The notes beneath the pieces are model-generated. The model saw only the letters and a list, made by a program, of their open reading frames with translations, ran no database searches and was not told the origin of the DNA. 9,183 nucleotides of DNA from Deltaproteobacteria bacterium (GTDB taxonomy: Bacteria; Desulfobacterota; GWC2-55-46; S146-70). Numbering within the stretch: the stretch's first letter is position 1; each line of letters begins with the position of its first letter. The position numbers and the translations under genes are program-made. The stretch lies in contig WGFD01000057.1 in the NCBI GenBank assembly GCA_015492395.1, forward strand, positions 1-9,183, given 5' to 3'. Positions 1 to 7,213 of this stretch are shown in pieces.

Positions 1-109
1 CTGGCGTTTACGGATTGATGAAGGTTGGACGATAAGAGCCGTATGAGATGAGAGTCTCACGTACGGATCTGTGAGGGCCTGAGGGGGAGGTTCCCTCGGG
101 CTACTCGAC
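1..109 (+). mobile_element. Group II intron, 3' end (domains V and VI)
   Basis: This is the catalytic 3' end of a self-splicing group II intron whose body lies upstream of the window. Domain V is a 34-nt hairpin at 36-69. It has the AGC catalytic triad (37-39), a lower stem, a two-base CG bulge (60-61), an upper TGAGA/TCTCA stem and a GAGA (GNRA) tetraloop closed by a T-G pair. Domain VI follows at about 73-106. A nine-pair stem (77-85 with 93-101, one wobble) sits on a GAG/CTC stem, with an unpaired A at 103 in the usual branch-point position. The intron ends with AC at 108-109, matching the family's AY 3' boundary. In the frame of the downstream exon there are stops at 44-46 and 80-82, so the gene cannot be read without splicing. 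The domain V sequence resembles the chloroplast-like (CL) bacterial class, but that class assignment is tentative. Whether an intron-encoded reverse transcriptase is present cannot be seen. Confidence 0.9.
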
Positions 110-1033
110 AGGATGCCGGGGATGGATGGCGCCGAATTTTTGTCCAGGGTGAGAGAGGTTTCTCCCGATACGGTGCGTATCTTGCTGACCGGTTATGCCG
201 ATCTCCGGTCCGCGATGAACGCCATCAACAAGGCCGGCGTCTACCGGTTTCTCACCAAACCGTGGGATGAAGAGAATCTGAAGCATACAATACAAGAGGG
301 CCTGGACCATTTCGTCCTCTTGCAGGAGAATCAGCACCTTCTTAAGCTCGCGAGAGAACAGAACGTAAAGTTGGTCGACCTGAACACCAATCTGGAGCAT
401 AAAGTGACCACGCGCACCGAGGAACTTCGCCAGGTCTTTGCCCAGTTGGAGCTTAACTATAGCCGTCTTGACAAGACATTTATCGATTCGATAATGCTTT
501 TTGCCAGCCTCCTCGAGTTGAGATACACCTTTGCCGGCAGCCATTCGACCCGCGTGGCGCGTTTGTCTATGGGTGTGGGAAAGAAGTTGGGCCTGCCGGA
601 AGGGGAGATGAAGACCCTCCAGGTAGCTGCGCTGCTGCACGATATAGGGAAGATAGGAATATCGGAGAAGTTGCTAAAGAGGCCGTTTGCCATGCTTTCG
701 AAGATGGAGCGTGAGATATTGATGCAACACCTGGAGACAGGCTATCAGCACCTGCAGTTGGTTGATGGCCTCAAAGAAGCGTCCCGCTTGATAAAGAGCC
801 ACCATGAGAGGATCGATGGCAGCGGATATCCGGATGGCCTTGTGGGTGATGAGATAGAACTTGGGACCATGATTCTGGCCGTTGCGAACGATTACGACAC
901 CCTTATCCATGGAATGCTGTTGGATGGTGAATGGACTGAGCAAAAGGCTCAGCAATTCCTGTTGGATGCCAAGGGAAAGTGGTATGGTTCCGAAGTGGTT
1001 GATGCCTTTCTCGCGTCTCTTAAGGAAATATAG
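110..1033 (+). CDS. Response regulator with HD-GYP phosphodiesterase domain (3' exon, 5' partial)
   Basis: Predicted two-component response regulator that degrades cyclic di-GMP in the cytoplasm. Only the exon after the group II intron is present, starting in frame with AGG at 110. Numbering from the ATG at 113, the visible part opens with MPGMDG, which normally follows the phospho-acceptor Asp by about two residues. That Asp is therefore expected in the unseen 5' exon. The receiver continues with LLTGYAD (switch Thr) and FLTKPWD (conserved Lys) near residues 25-54. A coiled coil covers about 70-120. The HD-GYP domain (about 125-305) has the HD pair in LLHDIGKIG and the signature HHERIDGSGYP, so catalytic residues look intact. 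The ATG at 113 is not the true start; it is an internal Met of the receiver. Expression of full protein would need intron splicing. It is convergent with the next gene, and no partner kinase is visible. Confidence 0.9.
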   Translation, partial: RMPGMDGAEFLSRVREVSPDTVRILLTGYADLRSAMNAINKAGVYRFLTKPWDEENLKHTIQEGLDHFVLLQENQHLLKLAREQNVKLVDLNTNLEHKVTTRTEELRQVFAQLELNYSRLDKTFIDSIMLFASLLELRYTFAGSHSTRVARLSMGVGKKLGLPEGEMKTLQVAALLHDIGKIGISEKLLKRPFAMLSKMEREILMQHLETGYQHLQLVDGLKEASRLIKSHHERIDGSGYPDGLVGDEIELGTMILAVANDYDTLIHGMLLDGEWTEQKAQQFLLDAKGKWYGSEVVDAFLASLKEI

Positions 1034-1100
1034 CCTCCACGAATTAATAGTATGCGACGGAGTAGTCCAAGCAGCTTGGTACAGGGAGCATTCACTTGCC

Positions 1101-1170
1101 AACACCACAGCAAGCTGCGGGGGATGCCTGCCTGCCAATCTTGGCAGACAGGTCAATCCTGGTGGACAGG
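1101..1170 (+). repeat. Double-palindrome intergenic repeat, copy 1
   Basis: This lies between two convergent genes. The first part (1101-1128) contains a small palindrome, CAGC-AA-GCTG, followed by a G run and ATGCC. The second part is an imperfect palindrome at 1127-1152 (CCTGCCTGCC with GGCAGACAGG). A degenerate half-unit follows at 1155-1170 (AATCCTGGTGGACAGG). The first 28 bases match copy 2 (minus strand, 8651 downward) at 22 of 28 positions, and the core 1130-1152 matches at 20 of 23. A short hairpin (TGCCG/CGGCA, 1171-1186) follows. It could act as a REP-like element or a bidirectional transcription end for the flanking genes, but no T-run supports an intrinsic terminator. The rest of 1034-1233 holds only an 8-bp inverted repeat (1071-1078 with 1111-1118) and no gene. 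Confidence 0.75.
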
Positions 1171-1233
1171 TGCCGGTGCCACGGCAGACGGGCGCTCGCT
1201 ATACATGTTCAATGGATAGACCCTTCCTCATAT

Positions 1234-2019
1234 CTATTCAATGTTTCCGGATAGAGGCTTTTCCTCTATACCCCTCTTCAGGAGTTCGTTATATATGTAC
1301 GGCTTGGTGCCCTTAGGCACCGTTGGGTCATTGTAAAGATCCTTCAGGTCGGTGGACTTCATGCCTGCCAAGAAGCCGACGGTATTTTGCAGGAGCGTCC
1401 TATTGTTACGGATCAAGGCATATCTCAAAGGGTATCGCAGAGACCACTTTGGATGAGTGGCGATCATGTTGATCGCCGGCAGTGAAGTCAGTGGAGAGTA
1501 CATAGCCTTATGAAGATGTGCTTCGGTTAATTGTGGATTGTCGAGGCAGTTCCGGATGGTGTCGTCGTTATCCTCCTGCAAGAGCCTCAGTACTATATTA
1601 CCACTTCCCCTTCGCGCCAGAGTCTTCTTTATGCCCGGTGGTAAGGAGGGTATCCGCTCCACAATCTCTAACTCCACTTTCTTCTTCACGTTTCCGGCTA
1701 TGTGGTGATTCCTGGCAAGATCGGCAAGATCAAATATCCTGAGTTTTTTCAGCATGGCTATGGCAACCCTGCTCGGAGTCTTGGGATTATTGCATACTGC
1801 AGACAATAGGCCGTGAGAGTCTCTCCATCTCTTATCATTCGCGAGGGTTGTCAGTATCTCGGATGCAAGATCCCTCCTGCCGGCCATCGCGATGGCCATG
1901 TCTTCGGTAAGGTTCCTGTTGAGGATCAGAATGGATAGAACATCCGCAGAGGTGCTGTAGATAACCTTCATAAGATCCTCAGGTTTATCAGATGAGGCCA
2001 GTTTGATCTCATTCCGCAT
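1234..2019 (-). CDS. Helical-repeat protein of unknown function (HEAT/LRV-like)
   Basis: A 261-residue, probably cytoplasmic protein with no signal peptide or membrane segment. It consists of repeated helical pairs of about 20-40 residues with recurring N-P-x-(L/T)-(T/P) turns: NRNLTED (34-40), NNPKTPSR (77-84), NPQLTEA (161-167), HPKWSLRYPLRYAL (189-202) and NNRTLL (205-210). A central LPPGIKKTLARRGSG stretch lies near 126-140. From memory, proteins of this style occur in acidobacterial, deltaproteobacterial and nitrospirota genomes as hypothetical or HEAT-like proteins; no function is established. Such solenoids usually bind other proteins. The ATG at 2019 is chosen because GAAAGG lies about 11 nt upstream. 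An upstream in-frame ATG at 2103 would add 28 residues but has no ribosome-binding site and would translate through a hairpin at 2065-2086. The gene converges with the HD-GYP gene and diverges from gspC, so it is its own unit. Confidence 0.75.
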   Translation of the reverse strand: MRNEIKLASSDKPEDLMKVIYSTSADVLSILILNRNLTEDMAIAMAGRRDLASEILTTLANDKRWRDSHGLLSAVCNNPKTPSRVAIAMLKKLRIFDLADLARNHHIAGNVKKKVELEIVERIPSLPPGIKKTLARRGSGNIVLRLLQEDNDDTIRNCLDNPQLTEAHLHKAMYSPLTSLPAINMIATHPKWSLRYPLRYALIRNNRTLLQNTVGFLAGMKSTDLKDLYNDPTVPKGTKPYIYNELLKRGIEEKPLSGNIE

Positions 2020-2064
2020 GGTACGGCTGCCTTTCTTCTTAAGGAACCTCTGGACAATCGAAGA

Positions 2065-2086
2065 TCCCTGTAGCGAAATACAGGGA
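2065..2086 (-). promoter_or_regulatory. Leader hairpin upstream of the helical-repeat gene
   Basis: A perfect 8-bp inverted repeat (TCCCTGTA with TACAGGGA) encloses a 6-nt loop. It lies 46 nt upstream of the chosen start of the minus-strand gene and just upstream of its ribosome-binding region. In the mRNA it would form a stable stem, which favours this region being 5' leader rather than coding. Because the repeat is nearly symmetric it could also be a protein-binding operator. No known RNA class is recognised. Confidence 0.5.
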
Positions 2087-2122
2087 ATAGTCTCGCCGGG
2101 CATATTCGTCCATAAATCGTTA

Positions 2123-2150
2123 ACTATATCCTTGTATCATTGGAGATCAA
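2123..2150 (-). promoter_or_regulatory. Possible sigma-70-type promoter for the helical-repeat gene
   Basis: Read on the minus strand, TTGATC (2150-2145) and TATAGT (2128-2123) are separated by 16 nt. They match the -35 and -10 consensus at four and five of six positions. Transcription would begin near 2115, giving a leader of roughly 95 nt that includes the hairpin at 2065-2086. Only two short motifs support this, so chance is a real alternative. Confidence 0.3.
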
Positions 2151-2649
2151 AACATGTCCAACCTTTACGTATATATTATGACATACGCTTATATCTTTCC
2201 AGTCCAACTCCAATAATTTCCTCTCCATTCGCGCCTGTTCCGTATCTGTTCTTGCCTTGACATCATTTGCGAACTGTAATACTCTCTTAATTGGTTTTTA
2301 TCCGGAAAGGGCCCTTTCGTGCAATCTCTGCGACAACCTGTTGGATTGTTTGTGCGGTGTACAGGCGGACACCTCCGCACAATCCATCGATCCCCTCAAT
2401 CTTACATGGAATTGTTCCTTTCCGGATTGAGAATGTGAAGTGGCAGATATCCCGTATATCCGGGGACTCCCCGCGGCTTGCTCCGAAAGTTTTGACCCCG
2501 GGCACTCTGTGTTGTGTGAGGAGGCCGATTATAATCCTTAACTCAGAATAGTTAAGGGCATGCTTTAAGATTGGACATTTTATGCCGATACCGTCCATAT
2601 ATGTGTTTTGACAACTAGAGATAAAATACCGTTCTCTGAGCAGCCACAA
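2124..2649 (-). pseudogene. Possible frameshifted gene remnant, unrecognised
   Basis: An open minus-strand frame of up to 120 codons (2649 to 2287) ends with RKGPFRIKTN and a stop. One base is the offset to a second open frame, which continues with PIKRVLQFANDVKARTDTE and ends at 2126-2124 after about 55 codons. The two frames would join if one base were removed from the A5 run (T5 on the plus strand, 2295-2299), giving ...FRIKPIKRVLQ.... The second half is rich in K, E, R and L and reads like a charged helix. I recognise no family. No ribosome-binding site precedes either ATG (2649 or about 2598), and nested inverted repeats run through the middle. This may therefore be chance open frames, a decayed gene, or a sequencing error in a homopolymer. 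No other gene is seen in 2104-2669. Confidence 0.2.
2300..2427. repeat. Nested inverted-repeat element in the gspC upstream region
   Basis: A perfect 11-bp inverted repeat (ATCCGGAAAGG at 2300-2310, CCTTTCCGGAT at 2417-2427) bounds a 128-bp segment. Inside it, TGGATTG + TGCGG (2342-2348 and 2353-2357, with a 4-nt bulge) pairs perfectly with CCGCA + CAATCCA (2375-2386). The left outer arm runs into a 14-bp palindrome, GAAAGGGCCCTTTC. The arrangement could be a folded RNA, a cruciform-forming regulatory site or a small MITE-like element with terminal repeats. No target-site duplication is visible at its edges. Two more hairpins lie between it and gspC: CGGGG/CCCCG at 2461-2473 and CCTTAAC/GTTAAGG at 2536-2557. 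Confidence 0.55.
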
Positions 2650-2669
2650 GGAGGTAATCTGAAGACCGG

Positions 2670-3584
2670 ATGATAAAGGGACTGAAGATAATCAACATCG
2701 TTATGGCGCTGTCCGTGGTCTCTATATCGGCCCTTCTGGTGAAGGATTATCTTGTCTATAGATTCAACCCGCAGCATGAAAAAGGGGGTGTCGGCACAAT
2801 AGGATACAGGACGATTGCGAAGCACCCCCTTATGTATTACCGTGGAATAGTGGAAACACCGGCCTTTTCCACCGCGATTAATAAACTGATACCGATTACA
2901 CCGCCGGGGGCTGGTGAAGCTGCCGGAGGGGATGCAGTGAGCCTCCCAAAGGACCTTCTATTGATGGGCACCGTGGTTGGTTTGGGTGGTTATGCCGTCT
3001 TTGAGAAGAAGGGGAATGGGAAGGAAGAGATCTTTAAGGTTGGTGACGATGTGTTTGGATCGGGCATATTGAAGGCAGTGAGAAGAGAAGAGGTTGTCCT
3101 CCTGATGGATGGGCGGGAGATGGTCTTTGAGATTCCGACAGAGAGGCTTCAACTCCTCCGTGCGAGAAACCGATTCGCGAACGGAATGCGTGATGACAAT
3201 AGAGGTGCTGTCAACCCGTTCCCTCTATCCGCGCAGACCCAGAGATTATCCAAGAAGGTCGGGAAGGATGAGTGGCTGATAGACAGAAAGGCGGTATTGA
3301 AGGCCGTTGAGGATATGGGGCAGATCTTGAGTGATGCCAGGCTGACACCCAACCTGGTAGAGGGTAAGGTTAATGGATTCCGTATCACTGAGATAAGGAG
3401 AAGGGGTGTCTTTGATGCGATAGGTCTTAAGAACGGTGACATACTTGTAAGTGTGAATGGTTATGCCATAGACGGTCCGGAGAAGGCGGTTCAGGTGCTT
3501 TCGGGTCTAAAGGGCGAGACTAACATAGATCTTGACGTCATACGTCGCGGCCGGAAGATGAGCTTCCACTACCAGATGAAGTGA
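2670..3584 (+). CDS. gspC: Type II secretion system inner-membrane protein GspC
   Basis: GspC anchors in the inner membrane, reaches across the periplasm and connects the platform to the secretin GspD. It helps recruit exported proteins. The 304-residue product has a short cytoplasmic start, one membrane segment (about 8-26), and a proline/glycine-rich linker (about 74-90). The homology-region domain (about 92-160) contains LLLMGTVVG and FKVGDDVFGSGI, the typical pattern that contacts the secretin N0 domain. A C-terminal PDZ domain (about 205-300) has FRITEIRRRGVFDAIGLKNG and GDILVSVNG. Length is usual for PDZ-type GspC. The start is set by an in-frame stop at 2655-2657, leaving ATG at 2670 as first start. 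The only good Shine-Dalgarno, AAGGAGGT (2648-2655), ends 14 nt before it, unusually far. It is first gene of the gspCDEF run, 13 nt before gspD. Confidence 0.92.
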   Translation: MIKGLKIINIVMALSVVSISALLVKDYLVYRFNPQHEKGGVGTIGYRTIAKHPLMYYRGIVETPAFSTAINKLIPITPPGAGEAAGGDAVSLPKDLLLMGTVVGLGGYAVFEKKGNGKEEIFKVGDDVFGSGILKAVRREEVVLLMDGREMVFEIPTERLQLLRARNRFANGMRDDNRGAVNPFPLSAQTQRLSKKVGKDEWLIDRKAVLKAVEDMGQILSDARLTPNLVEGKVNGFRITEIRRRGVFDAIGLKNGDILVSVNGYAIDGPEKAVQVLSGLKGETNIDLDVIRRGRKMSFHYQMK

Positions 3585-3597
3585 AGAGGGAATACCT

Positions 3598-5634
3598 ATG
3601 ATATCCAAGTCTTTTATGCGGCATACCTTTCATCTTTTTATCCTGTTCGTACTCCTGGCCGTTGCTGCGGCGCAAGATGTTCCGGCTGAGGAAGGGACAG
3701 GAGTACGGCGCGCTGTAAACAACCATCTGGGTGTGGCTGAAGAGGAAGAGATCAATATAAATTTTGTCGATGTCGACATTGCAACACTGATCAAGTTTGT
3801 GAGCGATGTGACGGGAAAGAACTTCGTCTATGATGAGAAGGTACGGGGGAAGGTGACGGTCATAGCGCCTACGAAATTGTCCGTAGAAGAGACCTTCAGC
3901 CTCTTTACATCTATATTGGAGCTTAAGGGGTTTACCCTTATTCCCACGGAGAGTGCCTACAAGATCATCCCGTCGGCCATGGCTAAGCAGGGCAGTACCG
4001 AAATAGTCGAAGAGCAGGTACGGAGGTTTGATGAGACGTATATAATACGTCTCGTGCCTTTGGATCATGTCTCGGCCCAGGAGGTATTGCAGTTATTGAG
4101 ACCACTTATTTCAAGGAATGGATATATCGCTTCTTTTAATCCAAAGAACGCGTTGATAGTCGTGGATACAGCGCTGAATATAGAGAAGATCCTTCGCATA
4201 ATAGAAGTCGTTGACAAGGGTGTGGAGGGAGAAGGGTTTGAGTTCATATACCTCCGGTACGCCGATGCCGATGCGGTCAGCAGGATACTTGGCCAGGTTG
4301 TAGGTCAGGTAGGCACTTATAAGCCGCAGAAAGGCAAAGTCCCCGCCGCACCGCCCTTCCAGGGGAGGTCTTTCCAGGGGGGCGGAGTGAAGATAATACC
4401 CGATTCAAGGCTGAACGCCTTGATCATCGTTGGACCTTCCGCCCAGATCGAGGAGTATAAGAGGTTTATTGCGGCACTGGATGTGGAGTTGCCTGCCACC
4501 AGCAGCCATATAAATGTACATTACCTTGAGAATGCGGATGCGGAGGAACTGGCCAAGGTCCTTGAAGGAGTGATTAAGACGGGCAACAGCGCCAAACCTG
4601 GCGGCACAAAGAAGATTGCGCCCCCTACCGAATTCAGGGACAGGATTGCAATAACACCGGATAAGGGGACCAACTCCCTCGTTATAATAGCCTCACCTTC
4701 CGACTATCAGAACCTGGTACAGGTCATCAAGAAGCTTGACAGGAGACCCAAACAGGTATTTGTGGAGGCCATGATAACAGAGGTTTCAATCGACAAGGCA
4801 TTGGACCTTGGCAGTAGATGGAGGGCTACAGGGACGAAGGGAGGAGAGCCCGTAGCGATAGGCGGCGTGGGAACGGTTGACTCATCGGCGATCCAGACCA
4901 TAATCAACGGCATGACTGGACTGACCGTCGGTGGGCTGGCAAACTTCATAACCGTCCCTGTTACCACTTCCGATGGTTCCAGCTTCGACCTCACCGCCCC
5001 AGGCTTCGCCGCCCTCTTCAGCCTCGCAGAGTTTAAGGATGTCATAAATGTCCTGTCTACACCACACATCCTTACCAGCGACAACAGTGAGGCTGAGATA
5101 ATGGTGGGTGAGAACGTCCCATTCATAAGTAAGTTTGAGAGGGAGGCGACCTCAGCAAACCAGCCGGTGCTTCAGTCTATTGAGAGAAAGGATGTGGGCA
5201 TAACCCTCAATATAAAGCCGCAGATAAGCGAGGGCGGGTATGTGAAACTCGACATATACCAGGAGATATCCGCGCTGTCGACATCGGCCGTGCAGGCGGC
5301 GGATATTATAACCGCCAAACGTTCTGCGAAGACCTCCGTGGTCATTAAGGACGGACAGACGGTAGTCATTGGAGGCCTCATCCAGGAGAGGAATATAAAC
5401 AACGTAACGAAGGTGCCGTTACTTGGTGATATCCCCATCATTGGCTGGCTCTTCAAGTACAATATCAAACAGAAACAGAAGACCAACCTTCTTGTCTTCC
5501 TCACTCCGCACATAATAAAGGACCTCGGAGAGCTTGATGATATCAAGAAGATGAAGGAAGGAGAGTATGACAGCGGGAGGGAAGATAGAGAGGGTGGAAA
5601 AGAGGCGACCGATAAGGAGGATGGAGATGGCTGA
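3598..5634 (+). CDS. gspD: Type II secretion system secretin GspD
   Basis: GspD multimers form the outer-membrane channel through which folded proteins leave the periplasm. The 678-residue product starts with a signal peptide (hydrophobic 11-25, likely cut after AVAAA). There is no lipobox Cys. Periplasmic domains follow in the expected order: N0 (about 50-125), N1 (about 146-207), N2 (about 212-298, interrupted by a Gly/Pro-rich loop at 238-262) and N3 (about 302-382). The secretin barrel domain covers about 385-642, with VGENVPF (503-509) and the signature VPLLGDIPIIGWLF (606-619). The tail is strongly acidic and charged (about 643-678), without the recognisable pilotin-binding S-domain of enterobacterial secretins. 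That absence is judged by eye. AGAGGG lies 7 nt before the ATG. The 3' end overlaps gspE by 8 bases. Membership in the T2SS rather than type IV pili (PilQ) follows from domain order and the gspC neighbour. Confidence 0.96.
   Translation: MISKSFMRHTFHLFILFVLLAVAAAQDVPAEEGTGVRRAVNNHLGVAEEEEININFVDVDIATLIKFVSDVTGKNFVYDEKVRGKVTVIAPTKLSVEETFSLFTSILELKGFTLIPTESAYKIIPSAMAKQGSTEIVEEQVRRFDETYIIRLVPLDHVSAQEVLQLLRPLISRNGYIASFNPKNALIVVDTALNIEKILRIIEVVDKGVEGEGFEFIYLRYADADAVSRILGQVVGQVGTYKPQKGKVPAAPPFQGRSFQGGGVKIIPDSRLNALIIVGPSAQIEEYKRFIAALDVELPATSSHINVHYLENADAEELAKVLEGVIKTGNSAKPGGTKKIAPPTEFRDRIAITPDKGTNSLVIIASPSDYQNLVQVIKKLDRRPKQVFVEAMITEVSIDKALDLGSRWRATGTKGGEPVAIGGVGTVDSSAIQTIINGMTGLTVGGLANFITVPVTTSDGSSFDLTAPGFAALFSLAEFKDVINVLSTPHILTSDNSEAEIMVGENVPFISKFEREATSANQPVLQSIERKDVGITLNIKPQISEGGYVKLDIYQEISALSTSAVQAADIITAKRSAKTSVVIKDGQTVVIGGLIQERNINNVTKVPLLGDIPIIGWLFKYNIKQKQKTNLLVFLTPHIIKDLGELDDIKKMKEGEYDSGREDREGGKEATDKEDGDG
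5614..5620 (+). promoter_or_regulatory. Ribosome-binding site that sets the gspE start
   Basis: AAGGAGG lies within the end of gspD. The ATG touching it at 5621 is too close to be used, whereas the ATG at 5627 is 6 nt away, the usual spacing. This rules out longer starts such as the ATG at 5567. The gspE start and gspD stop overlap as ATGGCTGA (5627-5634), an arrangement that favours translational coupling. Confidence 0.8.
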
Positions 5635-7159
5635 AACGGTGAAGAGACTCGGTTGTCCCGATCTGGACGAGATCGCCGATGAATCGGTGGATCCGGCCCT
5701 TCTCGAGAAGATTCCCCTGTCATTCGCGAAGGGAAACCTGGTACTTCCGTTGAAGAGGGTGGATGGAAAGGTCCTGGTTGCGTTTGCCGAATCCAAGGGT
5801 ATATTTGCGCTTAACGACCTTGAACGCCTGCTCTCAGCCCCTGTTACCCCCGTACTTGCCAAGAAAGGCTATATCCTGGATGCGATAAACAGATTCTATG
5901 ACAGGCTTTCCGGCTCCGCGCAGGAGGTCATAGACGGTCTCAACGGCGACAGCCTGGAGTCGATCGTCACTGAGTGGGAAGAGCCAAGGGACCTGTTGGA
6001 GCTTACGGATGAGGCCCCTATCATAAGGCTGCTAAACTCCCTTCTCTTCCAGGCCGTAAAGGAGAGGGCTAGCGATATCCATATCGAGCCTTATGAGAGG
6101 ATCGTTGAGGTGAGATTCAGGGTGGATGGGGTTCTCTATCCCGTCCTTACCATCCAGAAGACGATACAGGAGGCCATCGTATCGCGTGTGAAGATTATGT
6201 CCAATCTCGATATCGCGGAGAAGAGGCTTCCCCAGGATGGGAGGAGCAGGCTGCTCATAGCCGGTAAGGATATAGATGTGAGGGTCTCTATTATACCGAC
6301 GTCCTTTGGAGAGAGGGTTGTGCTGAGGCTTTTGGACCGCAAGGGGGGTATTATAGATTTTGCACACATTGGCTGTTCCAGTGAGCATATAGAGGTCATG
6401 GAGTCCCTCCTTTCGAGGAATAGCGGCATAATATTGGTGACGGGGCCTACAGGTTCTGGAAAGACGACGACACTCTATGGGGCCCTTAACAGGGTAAACT
6501 CTACGGAAAGAAATATTATAACCGTAGAGGACCCTGTGGAGTACCAATTGAAGGGGATCGGTCAGGTACAGGTAAACCCGAAGATAGGTCTGACATTCGC
6601 CAACGGTCTGCGTTCGATACTGAGACAAGATCCGGATGTTATTATGGTCGGGGAGATAAGGGATACGGAGACGGCGGAGATAGCCATCCATGCCTCTTTG
6701 ACCGGTCACCTCGTCCTCTCCACACTCCACACAAATGACGCGCCGACTGCGGTGATAAGACTTATAGACATGGGTATCGAGGGATTTCTAGTCGCCTCCT
6801 CCCTGTCGGCAGTGGTGGCTCAAAGACTTGTGCGTGTCCTGTGCAATTACTGTAAGGAGTCATATGATCCGGGAGTCCAGGAGCGCTCCCTCTTTAACCG
6901 GGATATCGCCGAACTCTGGCGTGCGGTCGGCTGTGAAAGGTGCTTTAATACCGGTTATCATGGCAGGACCGGGATATTCGAACTGCTCGTTGTGGACGAA
7001 GGTATCAACCACATAATACTTAAAGAGCCGGATGCTGCAAGACTCAGGGAGTATGCCGTTTCGAAGGGGATGCTTACACTGAGGGATGACGGCTTCGAGA
7101 AGGTGTCGTCGGGCGTGACAAGCCTTGAAGAGGTATTGAGGGTTACTCATACGGAATAG
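5627..7159 (+). CDS. gspE: Type II secretion system ATPase GspE
   Basis: GspE is the cytoplasmic hexameric ATPase that powers pseudopilus assembly. The 510-residue product has an N-terminal T2SSE_N-type domain (about 22-92) and the usual LNSLLFQAVKERASDIHIEP linker motif (about 136-155). The ATPase core has Walker A GPTGSGKT (273-280), the Asp box VEDPVEY (300-306), a Walker B region DPDVIMVGEIRD (335-346) and a His box ending in STLHTND (about 365-371). Two CxxC pairs, C406/C409 and C436/C439, form the zinc-binding element typical of GspE/PilB ATPases. All key residues are present. The N-terminal domain lacks the RLG-type cyclic di-GMP motif of MshE-like ATPases, so no direct cyclic di-GMP control is suggested. 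It overlaps gspD by 8 nt. PilB is the main alternative, but the gene order favours GspE. Confidence 0.95.
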   Translation: MAETVKRLGCPDLDEIADESVDPALLEKIPLSFAKGNLVLPLKRVDGKVLVAFAESKGIFALNDLERLLSAPVTPVLAKKGYILDAINRFYDRLSGSAQEVIDGLNGDSLESIVTEWEEPRDLLELTDEAPIIRLLNSLLFQAVKERASDIHIEPYERIVEVRFRVDGVLYPVLTIQKTIQEAIVSRVKIMSNLDIAEKRLPQDGRSRLLIAGKDIDVRVSIIPTSFGERVVLRLLDRKGGIIDFAHIGCSSEHIEVMESLLSRNSGIILVTGPTGSGKTTTLYGALNRVNSTERNIITVEDPVEYQLKGIGQVQVNPKIGLTFANGLRSILRQDPDVIMVGEIRDTETAEIAIHASLTGHLVLSTLHTNDAPTAVIRLIDMGIEGFLVASSLSAVVAQRLVRVLCNYCKESYDPGVQERSLFNRDIAELWRAVGCERCFNTGYHGRTGIFELLVVDEGINHIILKEPDAARLREYAVSKGMLTLRDDGFEKVSSGVTSLEEVLRVTHTE

Positions 7160-7167
7160 GCTGACGG

Positions 7168-7185
7168 CTCATTATCGGTAATGAG
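7168..7185 (+). terminator. Stem-loop just after gspE
   Basis: A perfect 7-bp stem (CTCATTA with TAATGAG) with a TCGG tetraloop begins 8 nt after the gspE stop. No T-run follows, so it does not look like a standard intrinsic terminator. A role in mRNA stability or processing between gspE and gspF is an equally good reading. Confidence 0.35.
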
Positions 7186-7213
7186 TGGCCCTACGGATAA
7201 GGGGGGGATAAGA

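Noticed and set aside
2..46. In-frame stretch WRLRIDEGWTIRAV before a stop, as the end of an intron-encoded maturase
   Set aside because: It runs into domain V, is too short to identify, and matches no maturase C-terminal motif I can name.
1361..1374. A third copy of the intergenic repeat (ATGCCTGCCAA)
   Set aside because: It is a short match inside the helical-repeat gene without the flanking palindromes.
2291..2551. Plus-strand open frame of 86 codons
   Set aside because: No ribosome-binding site, no family resemblance, and it overlaps the nested inverted repeat, whose symmetry makes both strands look open.
2608..2627. A gspC promoter from TTGACA (2608-2613) and TAAAAT (2622-2627)
   Set aside because: The two boxes are only 8 nt apart, far short of the 16-18 nt needed, and no better -10 box lies at the right distance.
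4707..5126. Long antisense open frames inside gspD, gspE and gspF
   Set aside because: They are shadows of well-supported genes, lack ribosome-binding sites and show no recognisable domains.
5627..5900. A cyclic di-GMP-binding MshEN domain at the GspE N-terminus
   Set aside because: The RLG-type ligand motif of that family is missing; the region fits an ordinary T2SSE_N domain.
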